Part shown: piece after piece, positions 56,379 through 64,000 of the stretch
Position numbering within the stretch: position 1 is the first letter of the stretch
Layout of the letters: each line of letters begins with the position of its first letter
Origin: Gammaproteobacteria bacterium
GTDB lineage: Bacteria; Pseudomonadota; Gammaproteobacteria; HK1
Assembly: GCA_012103455.1 (NCBI GenBank)
Contig: WLWT01000001.1
Location: 2,859,288-2,923,287, forward strand
DNA length: 64,000 bases
Direction: 5' to 3'
Notes under the pieces: generated by a model
What the model saw: only the letters and a program-made list of their open reading frames with translations
Databases searched by the model: none
Told to the model about the DNA's origin: nothing
Position numbers and translations under genes: made by a program

Positions 56379-58697
56379 ATGGTAGCCCAGTTCCAACCTA
56401 AAGCCGGTTCCGGCCCAGCAACGGTTACACCGGCGATGGTGTCATTGGCTGACACCGGTCCTGTTAGGCGCGCCGATGCCGAGGACAACGCCGGCCCAGG
56501 TCTGGTCGAATACTGGCGGGTATTGCTGCATTACAAATGGAGCATTTTGGGCATCGTTATCATCGCGGCGATCGTCGGCTTGATGTCAGCTATTTCGGCA
56601 CAGCCAGTCTATCGTGCGGAAGCAAGGCTGCTGGTTCAGTTCAATCCGGTTGCCAACATTCGCGGTGTGCAGATGGTGGAGCCCACGCTCACGCAGGCGT
56701 GGATATTGCAGCAGACCTTGAGCGATATCCTACGTTCCCGCGCCATCGCCGAAAAAGTGGTGAGGCGCCTGGGTTTACATGAGTCCGATCCGGTCGTCCC
56801 CAAAGACGAGCCGGCTATCGCGCCACCTGCGGAGCACCCCCTCAAGGCACAGTTAAAGCAGATTCGAGACAGCGTGAAGCTACCGCAGTGGCGTCAATGG
56901 ATTCCAGCAGAATGGCGTTCACCGCCGCCGCCACCACGGCTTCCTGAGCATTGGCTCAACAGTCAAATAGAGCGTATCCGCACCGGTCTTGTGATCGGTG
57001 GCGGCCGGGAAAGCAGTGTCTTCAGCGTCGGCTTTATGTCAAGCGATCCGCAGCAGGCGGCCGATATCGCCAACGCCGTGGCCGAGGCTTACATAGAATT
57101 CACTATTGACGATAAAGAGGAGACGTCGTTTCGGCAGGTGCGCTGGCTGCAACAAAGAGTCGAGGAACTGCGCGCGGACATGGATGAAAGAGCTAGGGCA
57201 GTCACCGAGTATCAAAGCCAGGTGGGTATGGGCAGCGTCGAGCAGCAAGACGAGATAAACCGCAACCGTATCGGCCAACTCATCTCCGAGCTGACCAAAG
57301 CTGTGGCCGTACGTTCACAGCTTGAAGCGCGGGTTAGGCAGTTGCGTAACGCCATGGCACGCGGCGTGTCTAGCGATACTGTAGTCACCTTGTTCGGGAA
57401 CGATAACTTGGTGTTGGAACTGGAGCGGCGCATTTCGAATGTGCAGCGCACCGTATCCGAGCTTTCGGAGCGCTATGGTCACAAGCACCCGAAGATGATC
57501 GCTGCGCGCAATGAGCTGCGGGAACTGCGCAATGCATTGAAGTCGAAGGTGGCAAACGGCGTTGCGAACGCGCAGCAAGAACTGGACGTGGCCATCGCCC
57601 ATGTCAAAGAACTCGATAATCTTAAAGCCGTGGCGGAAAAAGAAGTTCGTGGCAAGACTGGAGACGCCTATCAGCTAAGCCAATTGGAACGCGAGGCGAA
57701 AGCGGCCCGCGAACTGTATTTGAGCGTGTTGGAACAGTATAAAGTGCTGGCTTTGTCGGCCCGCGATACGGCCCATTCCAACGTTCGTCTAATCGACAGA
57801 GCGATCCGTCCTGCGCAACCCTCGGCGCCCGATCGGCAACGAATAGTCATCGTCGCCGCACTGACCGGACTGGTGATCGCGGTGGCATTGGCGTTACTGC
57901 GCAATTATCTAGATGCTACTTTCAAAACCCGTGAGGACGTAGAGCATCACATTGGCTTGCCGGTGTTCGGTGTTGTGCCTCAAGTGAACAACCGTAAGGC
58001 GCCTCGTATATCTTTGACCGCGGCGGATGAACCACAAGGACAGTTTACCGAGGCCATCAACGACGTCAGGACAGCTATCTTGCTATCGCAGGTCGATGAG
58101 CCGCCCAAAGTCATCATGTTGACCTCGACCACCGCTGGCGAGGGCAAGACCACTTTAGCTTGCAATCTGGCGATAGCTTTCTCTCAACGCGGACGAACGC
58201 TATTGTTGGAAGCGGATTTGAGACGCGGCGACTTATCCAAAGCGCTTGGTATAAACACTGGCCCGGGATTGTCCGACTTCGTGTCCGGCGCTTGTTCTTT
58301 GCAGGACGCACTCCTTCAGTTGCCGGAATTACCGACCTTATACGTGATGCAAGGTGGTACAACGCCGCCCAACGCAATCGAGATCATTTCATCGCACAAG
58401 TTCAATTTAGGCCTACACAATCTTCGTGAGGCTTTCGATTTCATAATAATCGATACATCGCCGGTTCTCCCCGTGAGCGATGCGGTTGTACTGGGTAATT
58501 CGGCCGATGCGATTTTGCTCGTCATTCAAACTGAACGCACGAGTCAAGCGTCGGTAAAACTCGCTTTGAAACGGCTACAGGCTGCGCGGTTGCGTCCCGT
58601 CGGCGTAGTGCTCCAGCAAGCGAACATGAAGCGTGTCGAAGGCTACGGGCAATATTATGGTGGATACCACCAGTACTATACAAAGCGGCGCACCTGA
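56379..58697 (+). CDS. Polysaccharide co-polymerase with BY-kinase domain (Wzc/GumC-like)
   Basis: 772 aa. Wzz domain with two membrane segments (about 51-72 and 488-508) enclosing a long coiled-coil periplasmic part (RVEELRADMDERARAVTEYQ). The cytoplasmic tyrosine kinase has Walker A TAGEGKTTLACNLA near residue 587, Walker A' LLLEADLRRGD and Walker B FIIIDTSPVLPVSD. The C-terminus has a tyrosine cluster (GYGQYYGGYHQYYTK), the autophosphorylation tail. Controls chain length and export. Confidence 0.93.
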   Translation: MVAQFQPKAGSGPATVTPAMVSLADTGPVRRADAEDNAGPGLVEYWRVLLHYKWSILGIVIIAAIVGLMSAISAQPVYRAEARLLVQFNPVANIRGVQMVEPTLTQAWILQQTLSDILRSRAIAEKVVRRLGLHESDPVVPKDEPAIAPPAEHPLKAQLKQIRDSVKLPQWRQWIPAEWRSPPPPPRLPEHWLNSQIERIRTGLVIGGGRESSVFSVGFMSSDPQQAADIANAVAEAYIEFTIDDKEETSFRQVRWLQQRVEELRADMDERARAVTEYQSQVGMGSVEQQDEINRNRIGQLISELTKAVAVRSQLEARVRQLRNAMARGVSSDTVVTLFGNDNLVLELERRISNVQRTVSELSERYGHKHPKMIAARNELRELRNALKSKVANGVANAQQELDVAIAHVKELDNLKAVAEKEVRGKTGDAYQLSQLEREAKAARELYLSVLEQYKVLALSARDTAHSNVRLIDRAIRPAQPSAPDRQRIVIVAALTGLVIAVALALLRNYLDATFKTREDVEHHIGLPVFGVVPQVNNRKAPRISLTAADEPQGQFTEAINDVRTAILLSQVDEPPKVIMLTSTTAGEGKTTLACNLAIAFSQRGRTLLLEADLRRGDLSKALGINTGPGLSDFVSGACSLQDALLQLPELPTLYVMQGGTTPPNAIEIISSHKFNLGLHNLREAFDFIIIDTSPVLPVSDAVVLGNSADAILLVIQTERTSQASVKLALKRLQAARLRPVGVVLQQANMKRVEGYGQYYGGYHQYYTKRRT

Positions 58698-59487
58698 ACA
58701 CGCCATACCGGCGCATTCGACACCAGTGTGGCGTCGGGCCGGATATTGGTGCAGCGCAGGTGTTACAACCTCCTTAATGTTGTGGTCGCTCGCCTGGGGC
58801 ATCGCGGATCTGAGTGCTCAGCCGGCAAAGAACTTTTTACGTGACTTGCACGACTACCGGGCGGAAGTGAGCGCCGAGCAGTGGTCACAGGCCATAGCTG
58901 GGCTGGACACTGCTATCCGTACCAATCCACTGAGCGCGCACTACAAAGCGGAACGTGCCCGCCTCCTGGAATGGCGAAGTTGGAACGGCGATATCGATTC
59001 CAAGCGCTCCCTTCGCTGGCGCGCCGCGGCTGTTGCAGAATTTCGCCGGGCCATCGCTTCACGGCCTACATGGGGGATCGCTTGGGCAGAGCTGGCCCAG
59101 TGTGCCGCTCTTTTAGATGGTTTGACAGCCGAGGTCCGTGCTGCACTCGAACGGTCCGTGGAACTAGCCCCATGGGATAGGGCAGTGCAGCGCAAAATCT
59201 TATGGATCGGTCTTTTGACCTTCAATGAACTGGATGAAAAAAGCCGTGCAACGGTGCGCGGCGTAGCCCGAAACATTTTGCGGTTAAATCAGGACGTGCG
59301 TTTGTTAGAAGCGCTGTCGGCACAATACGGATGGGATGCAGAACTGCGTGTAGCAAAGCAGGCATTAACACTGGAGCGGCGTAATCTTAAGACGCGCCGC
59401 CTAGGCAATGTTGACCACGGGGCTGATATTGACCAGGAACCCGAGGTTGACCGCAGGCCTGCTGCCAACCATCGGCCCGGCCAGTGA
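58657..59487 (+). CDS. VpsP-like polysaccharide biosynthesis protein, TPR-type
   Basis: 276 aa from ATG 58657, overlapping the previous gene by 41 nt. One membrane segment (CSAGVTTSLMLWSLAWGIA), then helical pairs resembling TPR repeats (WSQAIAGLDTAIRTNPLSAH, AAVAEFRRAIASRPTWGIAW). This resembles VpsP-type proteins next to VPS polymer genes, a modest match. The C-terminal NVDHGADIDQEPEVDRRPAA stretch looks repeat-derived. Overlaps the next gene by 4 nt. Confidence 0.65.
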   Translation: MVDTTSTIQSGAPEHAIPAHSTPVWRRAGYWCSAGVTTSLMLWSLAWGIADLSAQPAKNFLRDLHDYRAEVSAEQWSQAIAGLDTAIRTNPLSAHYKAERARLLEWRSWNGDIDSKRSLRWRAAAVAEFRRAIASRPTWGIAWAELAQCAALLDGLTAEVRAALERSVELAPWDRAVQRKILWIGLLTFNELDEKSRATVRGVARNILRLNQDVRLLEALSAQYGWDAELRVAKQALTLERRNLKTRRLGNVDHGADIDQEPEVDRRPAANHRPGQ

Positions 59488-60875
59488 AGAGCGCTGGTGC
59501 CTCGCACCCTTTGGTCTTCCTGGGATTGTTAGTGCTCTTGTTCTGGCTGCCTTGGCCGCTCGGCAGTAACCGGCCCTGGTCTTGGTCGCTCATGCAAGCA
59601 GGCGTATTTCTACTACTGACTTTGGTATTTTCAGTTCGCGCCCGTGGCGCCGCTCCGCTCGTCTTGCCGGTGGGCGGCAAACTCTGCGTTGGACTTCTAT
59701 CCGGTACCTGTTGTTACCTGTTGTTGCAAACCGTGCCGATGCCGGCCGAGTGGATCGAATATCTTCAGCCAAGTGCGTATGCGGCGTATAGGCTGGCGCC
59801 AGGTCATTTCGGCTACATGCCGCTTAGTGTGGACACCGGGTCAACCCTCGCCATGTGTTTACGCTTGCTGGCTTACACCGGTGTTTTTCTTTTGGTCATG
59901 CTGCTCGTAAGAATACCTGGGCGGGCCGCGTGCATTGCCATCGTCATCGTCGGCTGCGCCGTATTACAGACGATCTATGGCATTGCTGTGCGCACCCACT
60001 GGGGCAGCGGCCTGTGGGATCCGGGTTTTACTGCGAACGCCGTATCGGGAACCTATGTCAACCGTAATCATTTCGCCGGTCTGATGGTGCTTGCCGTGAG
60101 TTTGTGCGCGGGAGGATTAGTGCAACGAGGTTTTTTCTCTGCCGCCGGTGCCGATTGGAAAAGCAATGTAAGCAGCATAATCTCCTGGCTGCTCTCGTCT
60201 TCGCTTTGGCTTTTGTTCGCACTGCTCATAACTATTGGTGGTTTGATTCTGAGTACATCCAGAGGCGGTTTGTTAGCGGCCGGTGGCGGATTGCTGATCG
60301 CAGGTATTGTGAGCCGGCGCTGGGGCGCGGTGATGCACGGTACCTTGTTGCTAGGATTGATAGCGCTCTTCGCCATCGCCTGGCTAGGCGGTGGCACCCT
60401 GGGCGAGAAACTGATCGGTCAGGGCTTGGAGAGCAACCGGCCCTTGTTGGCTAGGACCACACTCACCCTCATCGGCCAAGCACCCGTATTAGGCGGCGGC
60501 GGCGGTACATTCGAGTGGCGTTTTCCCGCTGTTCGCGGGCCGGAGCTGGAGGATCTGCACTACGACCACGCCCACAACGATTATCTAGAAACACTGGCGG
60601 ATTTGGGCCTGTTCGGCGGCGTGTTGTTGGGTACGGTGCTCACGCTAGGATTCTGGCGCATCGCTAAAGGTCTGCGCGCGCGCCACGACAAGCAAATCAA
60701 AGCGCTGCTATACGGGGTATTGGCGGCGTTGAGCGGAGCGTTACTGCATGCATTGGTGGATTTCAACTTTCGCATTCCAGCCAACGCGGCCTATTTCTTC
60801 GCGCTACTGGGTTTAGGAATAGCTGCGGCGGACCGCCAGCATCTTTACGCGCAGCGGCGGGAGATACAAGTATAG
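59484..60875 (+). CDS. O-antigen ligase / polymerase family membrane protein
   Basis: 463 aa, about twelve membrane segments ([49 protein letters not shown]). The Wzy_C-type periplasmic loop has the signature [20 protein letters not shown]. It should polymerise repeat units or ligate the chain. GTG start in GTGA overlap with the VpsP-like gene; overlaps uxs by 1 nt (TAGTG). Confidence 0.88.
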   Translation: MKSAGASHPLVFLGLLVLLFWLPWPLGSNRPWSWSLMQAGVFLLLTLVFSVRARGAAPLVLPVGGKLCVGLLSGTCCYLLLQTVPMPAEWIEYLQPSAYAAYRLAPGHFGYMPLSVDTGSTLAMCLRLLAYTGVFLLVMLLVRIPGRAACIAIVIVGCAVLQTIYGIAVRTHWGSGLWDPGFTANAVSGTYVNRNHFAGLMVLAVSLCAGGLVQRGFFSAAGADWKSNVSSIISWLLSSSLWLLFALLITIGGLILSTSRGGLLAAGGGLLIAGIVSRRWGAVMHGTLLLGLIALFAIAWLGGGTLGEKLIGQGLESNRPLLARTTLTLIGQAPVLGGGGGTFEWRFPAVRGPELEDLHYDHAHNDYLETLADLGLFGGVLLGTVLTLGFWRIAKGLRARHDKQIKALLYGVLAALSGALLHALVDFNFRIPANAAYFFALLGLGIAAADRQHLYAQRREIQV

Positions 60876-61828
60876 TGAGACGCTTTCCAAGGGAAAGAGT
60901 TTTGGTGACGGGGGGCGCCGGTTTTTTAGGCTCGCATTTGTGCCGGCGTCTGCTGCGCGATGGCCATGATGTGTTGTGTGTGGATAACTTCTACACCGGC
61001 TCACGCGATAACGTTTCGGATCTGTTCGATGACAAGCGCTTCGAGCTGATGCGCCACGACATTACGTTTCCGCTGTATATCGAAGTGGATCGTATTTTTA
61101 ATCTGGCTTGCCCCGCTTCCCCTGTCCACTATCAATACGATCCGGTGCAAACGACTAAAACGAGTGTGCACGGTGCTATCAATATGCTGGGGTTAGCCAA
61201 ACGGGTGGGCGCCCGGGTGTTTCAGGCCTCCACCAGTGAAATCTACGGCGACCCGCAAGTGCACCCGCAAAAAGAGGACTACTGGGGGCGGGTCAATCCG
61301 ATAGGACCGCGCTCGTGTTACGACGAAGGTAAACGGTGTGCCGAAACCCTTTTCTTCGACTACCACAGGCAATTGAGTCTGCCGATCAAAGTGGCCCGGA
61401 TCTTCAACACCTATGGACCCGGGATGCGACCCGACGATGGCCGGGTGGTATCGAATTTCATCGTTCAAGCGTTACTGGATAAACCTATCACCCTGTATGG
61501 AGACGGTTCGCAGACACGTTCGTTTTGTTATGTGGATGATCTGATAGAGGGATGTGTGCGGTTGATGGACAGTGACGATGCGGTGACGGGCCCTATGAAC
61601 ATCGGCAATCCGGCGGAGATCTCGGTGAAAGAGCTGGCGGCGGTGGTTATCGAGTGCTGCGGCTCAAAATCGTCCATCGAGTTCAGGCCGCTACCGCAGG
61701 ACGACCCTTTTCAGCGCTGTCCGGACATCAGCCTCGCCCAAAAAACACTAGACTGGTCGCCGCAAGTATCCCTTGAGCGCGGTTTGGAGCGCACCGTGGC
61801 CTGGTTTCGTGAACAATTGTCGGATTGA
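60875..61828 (+). CDS. UDP-glucuronate decarboxylase (UDP-xylose synthase)
   Basis: 317 aa [23 protein letters not shown] (NAD), the UXS-type [20 protein letters not shown] and STSEIYGDP, active site Tyr-x3-Lys in [15 protein letters not shown], and [19 protein letters not shown]. Makes UDP-xylose from UDP-glucuronate, so xylose may be part of the polymer. GTG start at 60875. Its stop lies in the 18-bp tandem duplication before asnB. Confidence 0.92.
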   Translation: MRRFPRERVLVTGGAGFLGSHLCRRLLRDGHDVLCVDNFYTGSRDNVSDLFDDKRFELMRHDITFPLYIEVDRIFNLACPASPVHYQYDPVQTTKTSVHGAINMLGLAKRVGARVFQASTSEIYGDPQVHPQKEDYWGRVNPIGPRSCYDEGKRCAETLFFDYHRQLSLPIKVARIFNTYGPGMRPDDGRVVSNFIVQALLDKPITLYGDGSQTRSFCYVDDLIEGCVRLMDSDDAVTGPMNIGNPAEISVKELAAVVIECCGSKSSIEFRPLPQDDPFQRCPDISLAQKTLDWSPQVSLERGLERTVAWFREQLSD

Positions 61829-61858
61829 GACCCTGTATGTGATTGAGACCCTGTATGT
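61823..61858 (+). repeat. 18-bp x2 perfect tandem duplication over the uxs stop and asnB start
   Basis: GATTGAGACCCTGTATGT twice. The first copy holds the TGA stop of uxs and an ATG directly followed by TGA; the second holds the real ATG-TGT start of asnB. Confidence 0.93.
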
Positions 61859-63762
61859 GTGGCGTGGCTGCGAGCTTTAACTACGGCGATGGCCTAGCCG
61901 ATCTGGATGCAGTCACCCGCTTATGCGCCCTCATGAGCGCACGAGGCCCGGACGGAGATGGCATCTGGCAAAGCCCTGATCGGTGCATATGTTTAGGTCA
62001 CCGCCGCCTTGCCATCATCGATACCGATCCGCGTGCGAATCAGCCGATGGTGTATGGGGACGGGCGCTTCGTCATTTCATTCAACGGCGAGATCTACAAT
62101 TTTGCCGCGCTCAAGCGTGATTTGCAGGCGCTGGGTTACCGGTTTATTACCGCATCGGATACCGAGGTCGTGCTGGCCCTGTACGCCCAGCACGGTGCGG
62201 CCATGTTGACCATGCTCCGGGGTATGTTCGCTTTCGCCTTGTGGGATGATCAGGCACGCCAGTTGCTGCTTGCCCGTGATCCCTACGGCATCAAACCACT
62301 CTATTTCACCGACGACGGCACTGCGGTGCAGGTGTGCTCGAGTGCACGGGCTTTTGCCGTCACCGGCTTGACCGCAGGCCGGTGTCATCCGGGCGCGCTG
62401 GGCGCCTATCTGGCCCTAGGTAGTGTGCCCGATACGCAGCCCCTGGACGCGGCGGTGAAGGCGGTGCCAGCAGGCGGGTATGTACGGGTCGATGAGCACG
62501 GCGCACATGAGGCACATATCTGGTACTCGGTCGCCGATCGTTTCGAGACAGCGGCACACAAGCCGGGCGCTGCCGATAGGGCGGCGCAGGTACGCCGGGC
62601 GCTCAGTGACAGTGTTGCCGCACATTTGGTGGCGGATGTACCGGTAGGTATTTTTTTATCGGCAGGCATCGATTCAGGATCGCTGCTTGGACTTTTGCAT
62701 GGCGCCGGTGTGCCATCGCCGATGGCTATTACGGCAGGCTTTGGTGAGACCAGCGAGCAAAGCGAGATCAGTGGCGCGCAGATGTTGGTGCGCCACTACG
62801 CCGGGACCCGCAGCGTTAGCACGCTGTTTCGCCGGCAAGATGTACAGCAGGAGCTACCGGCGTTCTTCGCGTGTATGGATCAGCCCACTATTGACGGGCT
62901 CAATACCTGGTTAGTGGCAAAAGTGGCTAAAGCGCACGGGCTCAAGGTGGCCTTGAGCGGGGTGGGTGGCGATGAGTTGTTTTGCGGCTACCCCTCATTT
63001 CGCGATATCCCTAAGTGGCTGCGGATATTTGGCTGGATGCGCCGAAAGCCATGCTTGACGGCTGCGTTGGGTACAGTGGCCGGCGGGGTGGCGCGCGCCG
63101 CGGGGCTGAGCCCGAAGATGGCGGCGTTGCCTGCTCTGGCGGCCACCTTGGGGGGGGCGTACATGGCGAAGCGTGGTCTGTTCACGGCCCAAGAGTTGGC
63201 AACGCTCCTAACTGGTGATGCCTGGCAGGAGGCCAAGCGGAGCTGGCCACCGCTGACTCATCCCAGCCAACTGGTCCCGGGCCGCCTGTCGGCCAATCAT
63301 CTGGGCGCCAATCACTTGGGCGCCAATCACTTGAATGTGGCGGCGCTCGAGTCGATTCATTATTTGCGCACCCAGCTATTGCGCGACGCCGACTGGGCCG
63401 GCATGGCCCATTCGGTGGAGATCCGCACGCCCCTTGTGGATCGGCAACTGCTGGAGTCGGTGTTGCTGGCCATGGGTAAGGCGCTACCCCCTGCGGGCAA
63501 AAAGATGTTAGCCAATGCCCCGCCAAAAGGTTTGCCCGCCGCCCTGAGGCAACGGCGCAAGACCGGTTTTACCGTGCCCGTGCATGAATGGTTGTTGTCC
63601 CACCCGGCACCGGCGTTGCCACGCTTTGTCAACGCCCACTGGTCAAGGCGATGGGCGCTTGAGGTGCTGGCCGCCGCCTTTCCGGCCGCGCTGGATTACT
63701 TGAAACCCCGATTCGCCTCCAGCCTGCGTGCGGGCAACATGGCCCGCAGTGCCGCCGCATGA
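61855..63762 (+). CDS. Asparagine-synthetase-like amidotransferase of EPS loci
   Basis: 635 aa from ATG 61855, chosen because it places the glutaminase nucleophile Cys at position 2 (MCGVAASF). N-terminal class II glutaminase (RLAIIDTDPRANQPM, SFNGEIYNFAAL), then the synthetase with ATP-pyrophosphatase loop LSAGIDSGSLLGLL and SGVGGDELFCGYPSF. Copies in exopolysaccharide clusters are thought to add amide groups to sugars or proteins; the substrate is unknown. A 15-bp x3 repeat (ANHLGANHLGANHL) is in the C-terminal half. Confidence 0.88.
   Translation: MCGVAASFNYGDGLADLDAVTRLCALMSARGPDGDGIWQSPDRCICLGHRRLAIIDTDPRANQPMVYGDGRFVISFNGEIYNFAALKRDLQALGYRFITASDTEVVLALYAQHGAAMLTMLRGMFAFALWDDQARQLLLARDPYGIKPLYFTDDGTAVQVCSSARAFAVTGLTAGRCHPGALGAYLALGSVPDTQPLDAAVKAVPAGGYVRVDEHGAHEAHIWYSVADRFETAAHKPGAADRAAQVRRALSDSVAAHLVADVPVGIFLSAGIDSGSLLGLLHGAGVPSPMAITAGFGETSEQSEISGAQMLVRHYAGTRSVSTLFRRQDVQQELPAFFACMDQPTIDGLNTWLVAKVAKAHGLKVALSGVGGDELFCGYPSFRDIPKWLRIFGWMRRKPCLTAALGTVAGGVARAAGLSPKMAALPALAATLGGAYMAKRGLFTAQELATLLTGDAWQEAKRSWPPLTHPSQLVPGRLSANHLGANHLGANHLNVAALESIHYLRTQLLRDADWAGMAHSVEIRTPLVDRQLLESVLLAMGKALPPAGKKMLANAPPKGLPAALRQRRKTGFTVPVHEWLLSHPAPALPRFVNAHWSRRWALEVLAAAFPAALDYLKPRFASSLRAGNMARSAAA
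63292..63336 (+). repeat. 15-bp x3 tandem array in the asparagine-synthetase-like gene
   Basis: GCCAATCATCTGGGC, GCCAATCACTTGGGC, GCCAATCACTTGAAT. Encodes ANHLG-type pentapeptides; frame kept. Confidence 0.93.
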
Positions 63763-64000
63763 GTACGCCGGCGGTTACGCGCAGCGCCGAGTACACGGCG
63801 CAAGCGCCGCCGGTTTACGCTGGACTTGGCCTATTCAGCACAGTTCTAGGGACCCTACTGGGCGTGCTTTTGTTACCCGAACGCGATGCGACGCAGGCGG
63901 CTTTAGTTTTTCCTGCGGCCATGTTATGCACCGGTTTAGCTATCGCACCTTTTGCTGCCAGCTTGCGCGATCCCAAGGCCATATTGCGGCTTGAACACTT
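63759..64000 (+). CDS. Membrane protein of the EPS locus, cut by window end
   Basis: Starts ATG 63759, overlapping the previous stop (ATGA). After a short polar start (STPAVTRSAEYTAQAPPVYA) two hydrophobic segments follow (GLGLFSTVLGTLLGVLLLP and LVFPAAMLCTGLAIAPFAAS), then LRDPKAILRLEH. Fits the membrane components (polymerase/flippase-like) of exopolysaccharide loci, but too little is visible to name it. Confidence 0.6.
   Translation, partial: MSTPAVTRSAEYTAQAPPVYAGLGLFSTVLGTLLGVLLLPERDATQAALVFPAAMLCTGLAIAPFAASLRDPKAILRLEH

Overview
The window looks like a piece of a moderately GC-rich proteobacterial chromosome, most likely gammaproteobacterial. The evidence is a single-chain PurL, an MsrP/MsrQ pair, SucA-SucB-Lpd next to GltA and Mdh, the Smr, LdcA, DUF938 and AmpD families, and the frequent GTG starts with 1-4 nt gene overlaps. 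I cannot name the genus from the sequence alone.

Region 1 (1-11649) is a decayed mobile island, visibly more AT-rich in its cargo. It holds the end of an integron-type integrase, a group II intron domain V, an IS91-like element with a broken transposase, and a cargo block. The cargo has a sulfatase fragment, a broken AAA ATPase, an intact SNF2 helicase and an intact SWIM protein with a histone-H1-like tail. An IS630-type element and a Phd/VapC toxin-antitoxin pair follow, the latter clipped by a 99-bp MITE. Three directly repeated copies of the same IS91-like 3' end (at 2766, 10287 and 11649) stop at the same base and bracket the two cargo blocks. The island's right edge abuts a 5'-truncated aminotransferase.

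Region 2 (11750-38618) is core chromosome. It carries nitroreductase, DUF938 methyltransferase, homocysteine S-methyltransferase, GNAT, LdcA, ferredoxin reductase, Smr, msrQ-msrP, purL, a proline-rich orphan, a DUF7931-like gene, purB, lpdA, sucB, sucA, gltA and mdh. After mdh comes a graveyard of decayed genes: resolvase, MmgE/PrpD, phenylacetate-CoA-ligase-like and amidase.

Region 3 (38615-64000) is mostly cell-surface polysaccharide genes. An ABC exporter pair (Wzm/Wzt) with an intact and a broken glycosyltransferase comes first. Then come ileS preceded by a textbook T-box riboswitch, a class II DAHP synthase and an ABC-F ATPase. The long EPS locus follows: gmd, fcl, ampD, a FecR-like exported protein, an outer-membrane barrel, Wza-like, a Wzc-like tyrosine kinase, VpsP-like, an O-antigen ligase/polymerase, a UDP-glucuronate decarboxylase, an asparagine-synthetase-like amidotransferase and a membrane protein that runs off the end. 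Together these would make nucleotide sugars, polymerise, modify and export an exopolysaccharide.

Two signals run against expectation. The first is the T-box in front of a eukaryote-like (type 2) ileS in a proteobacterial setting. The second is a genome-wide habit of 12-19 bp tandem duplications (more than 20 seen). They keep the reading frame inside genes but have other lengths between genes, over stop codons and in pseudogenes.
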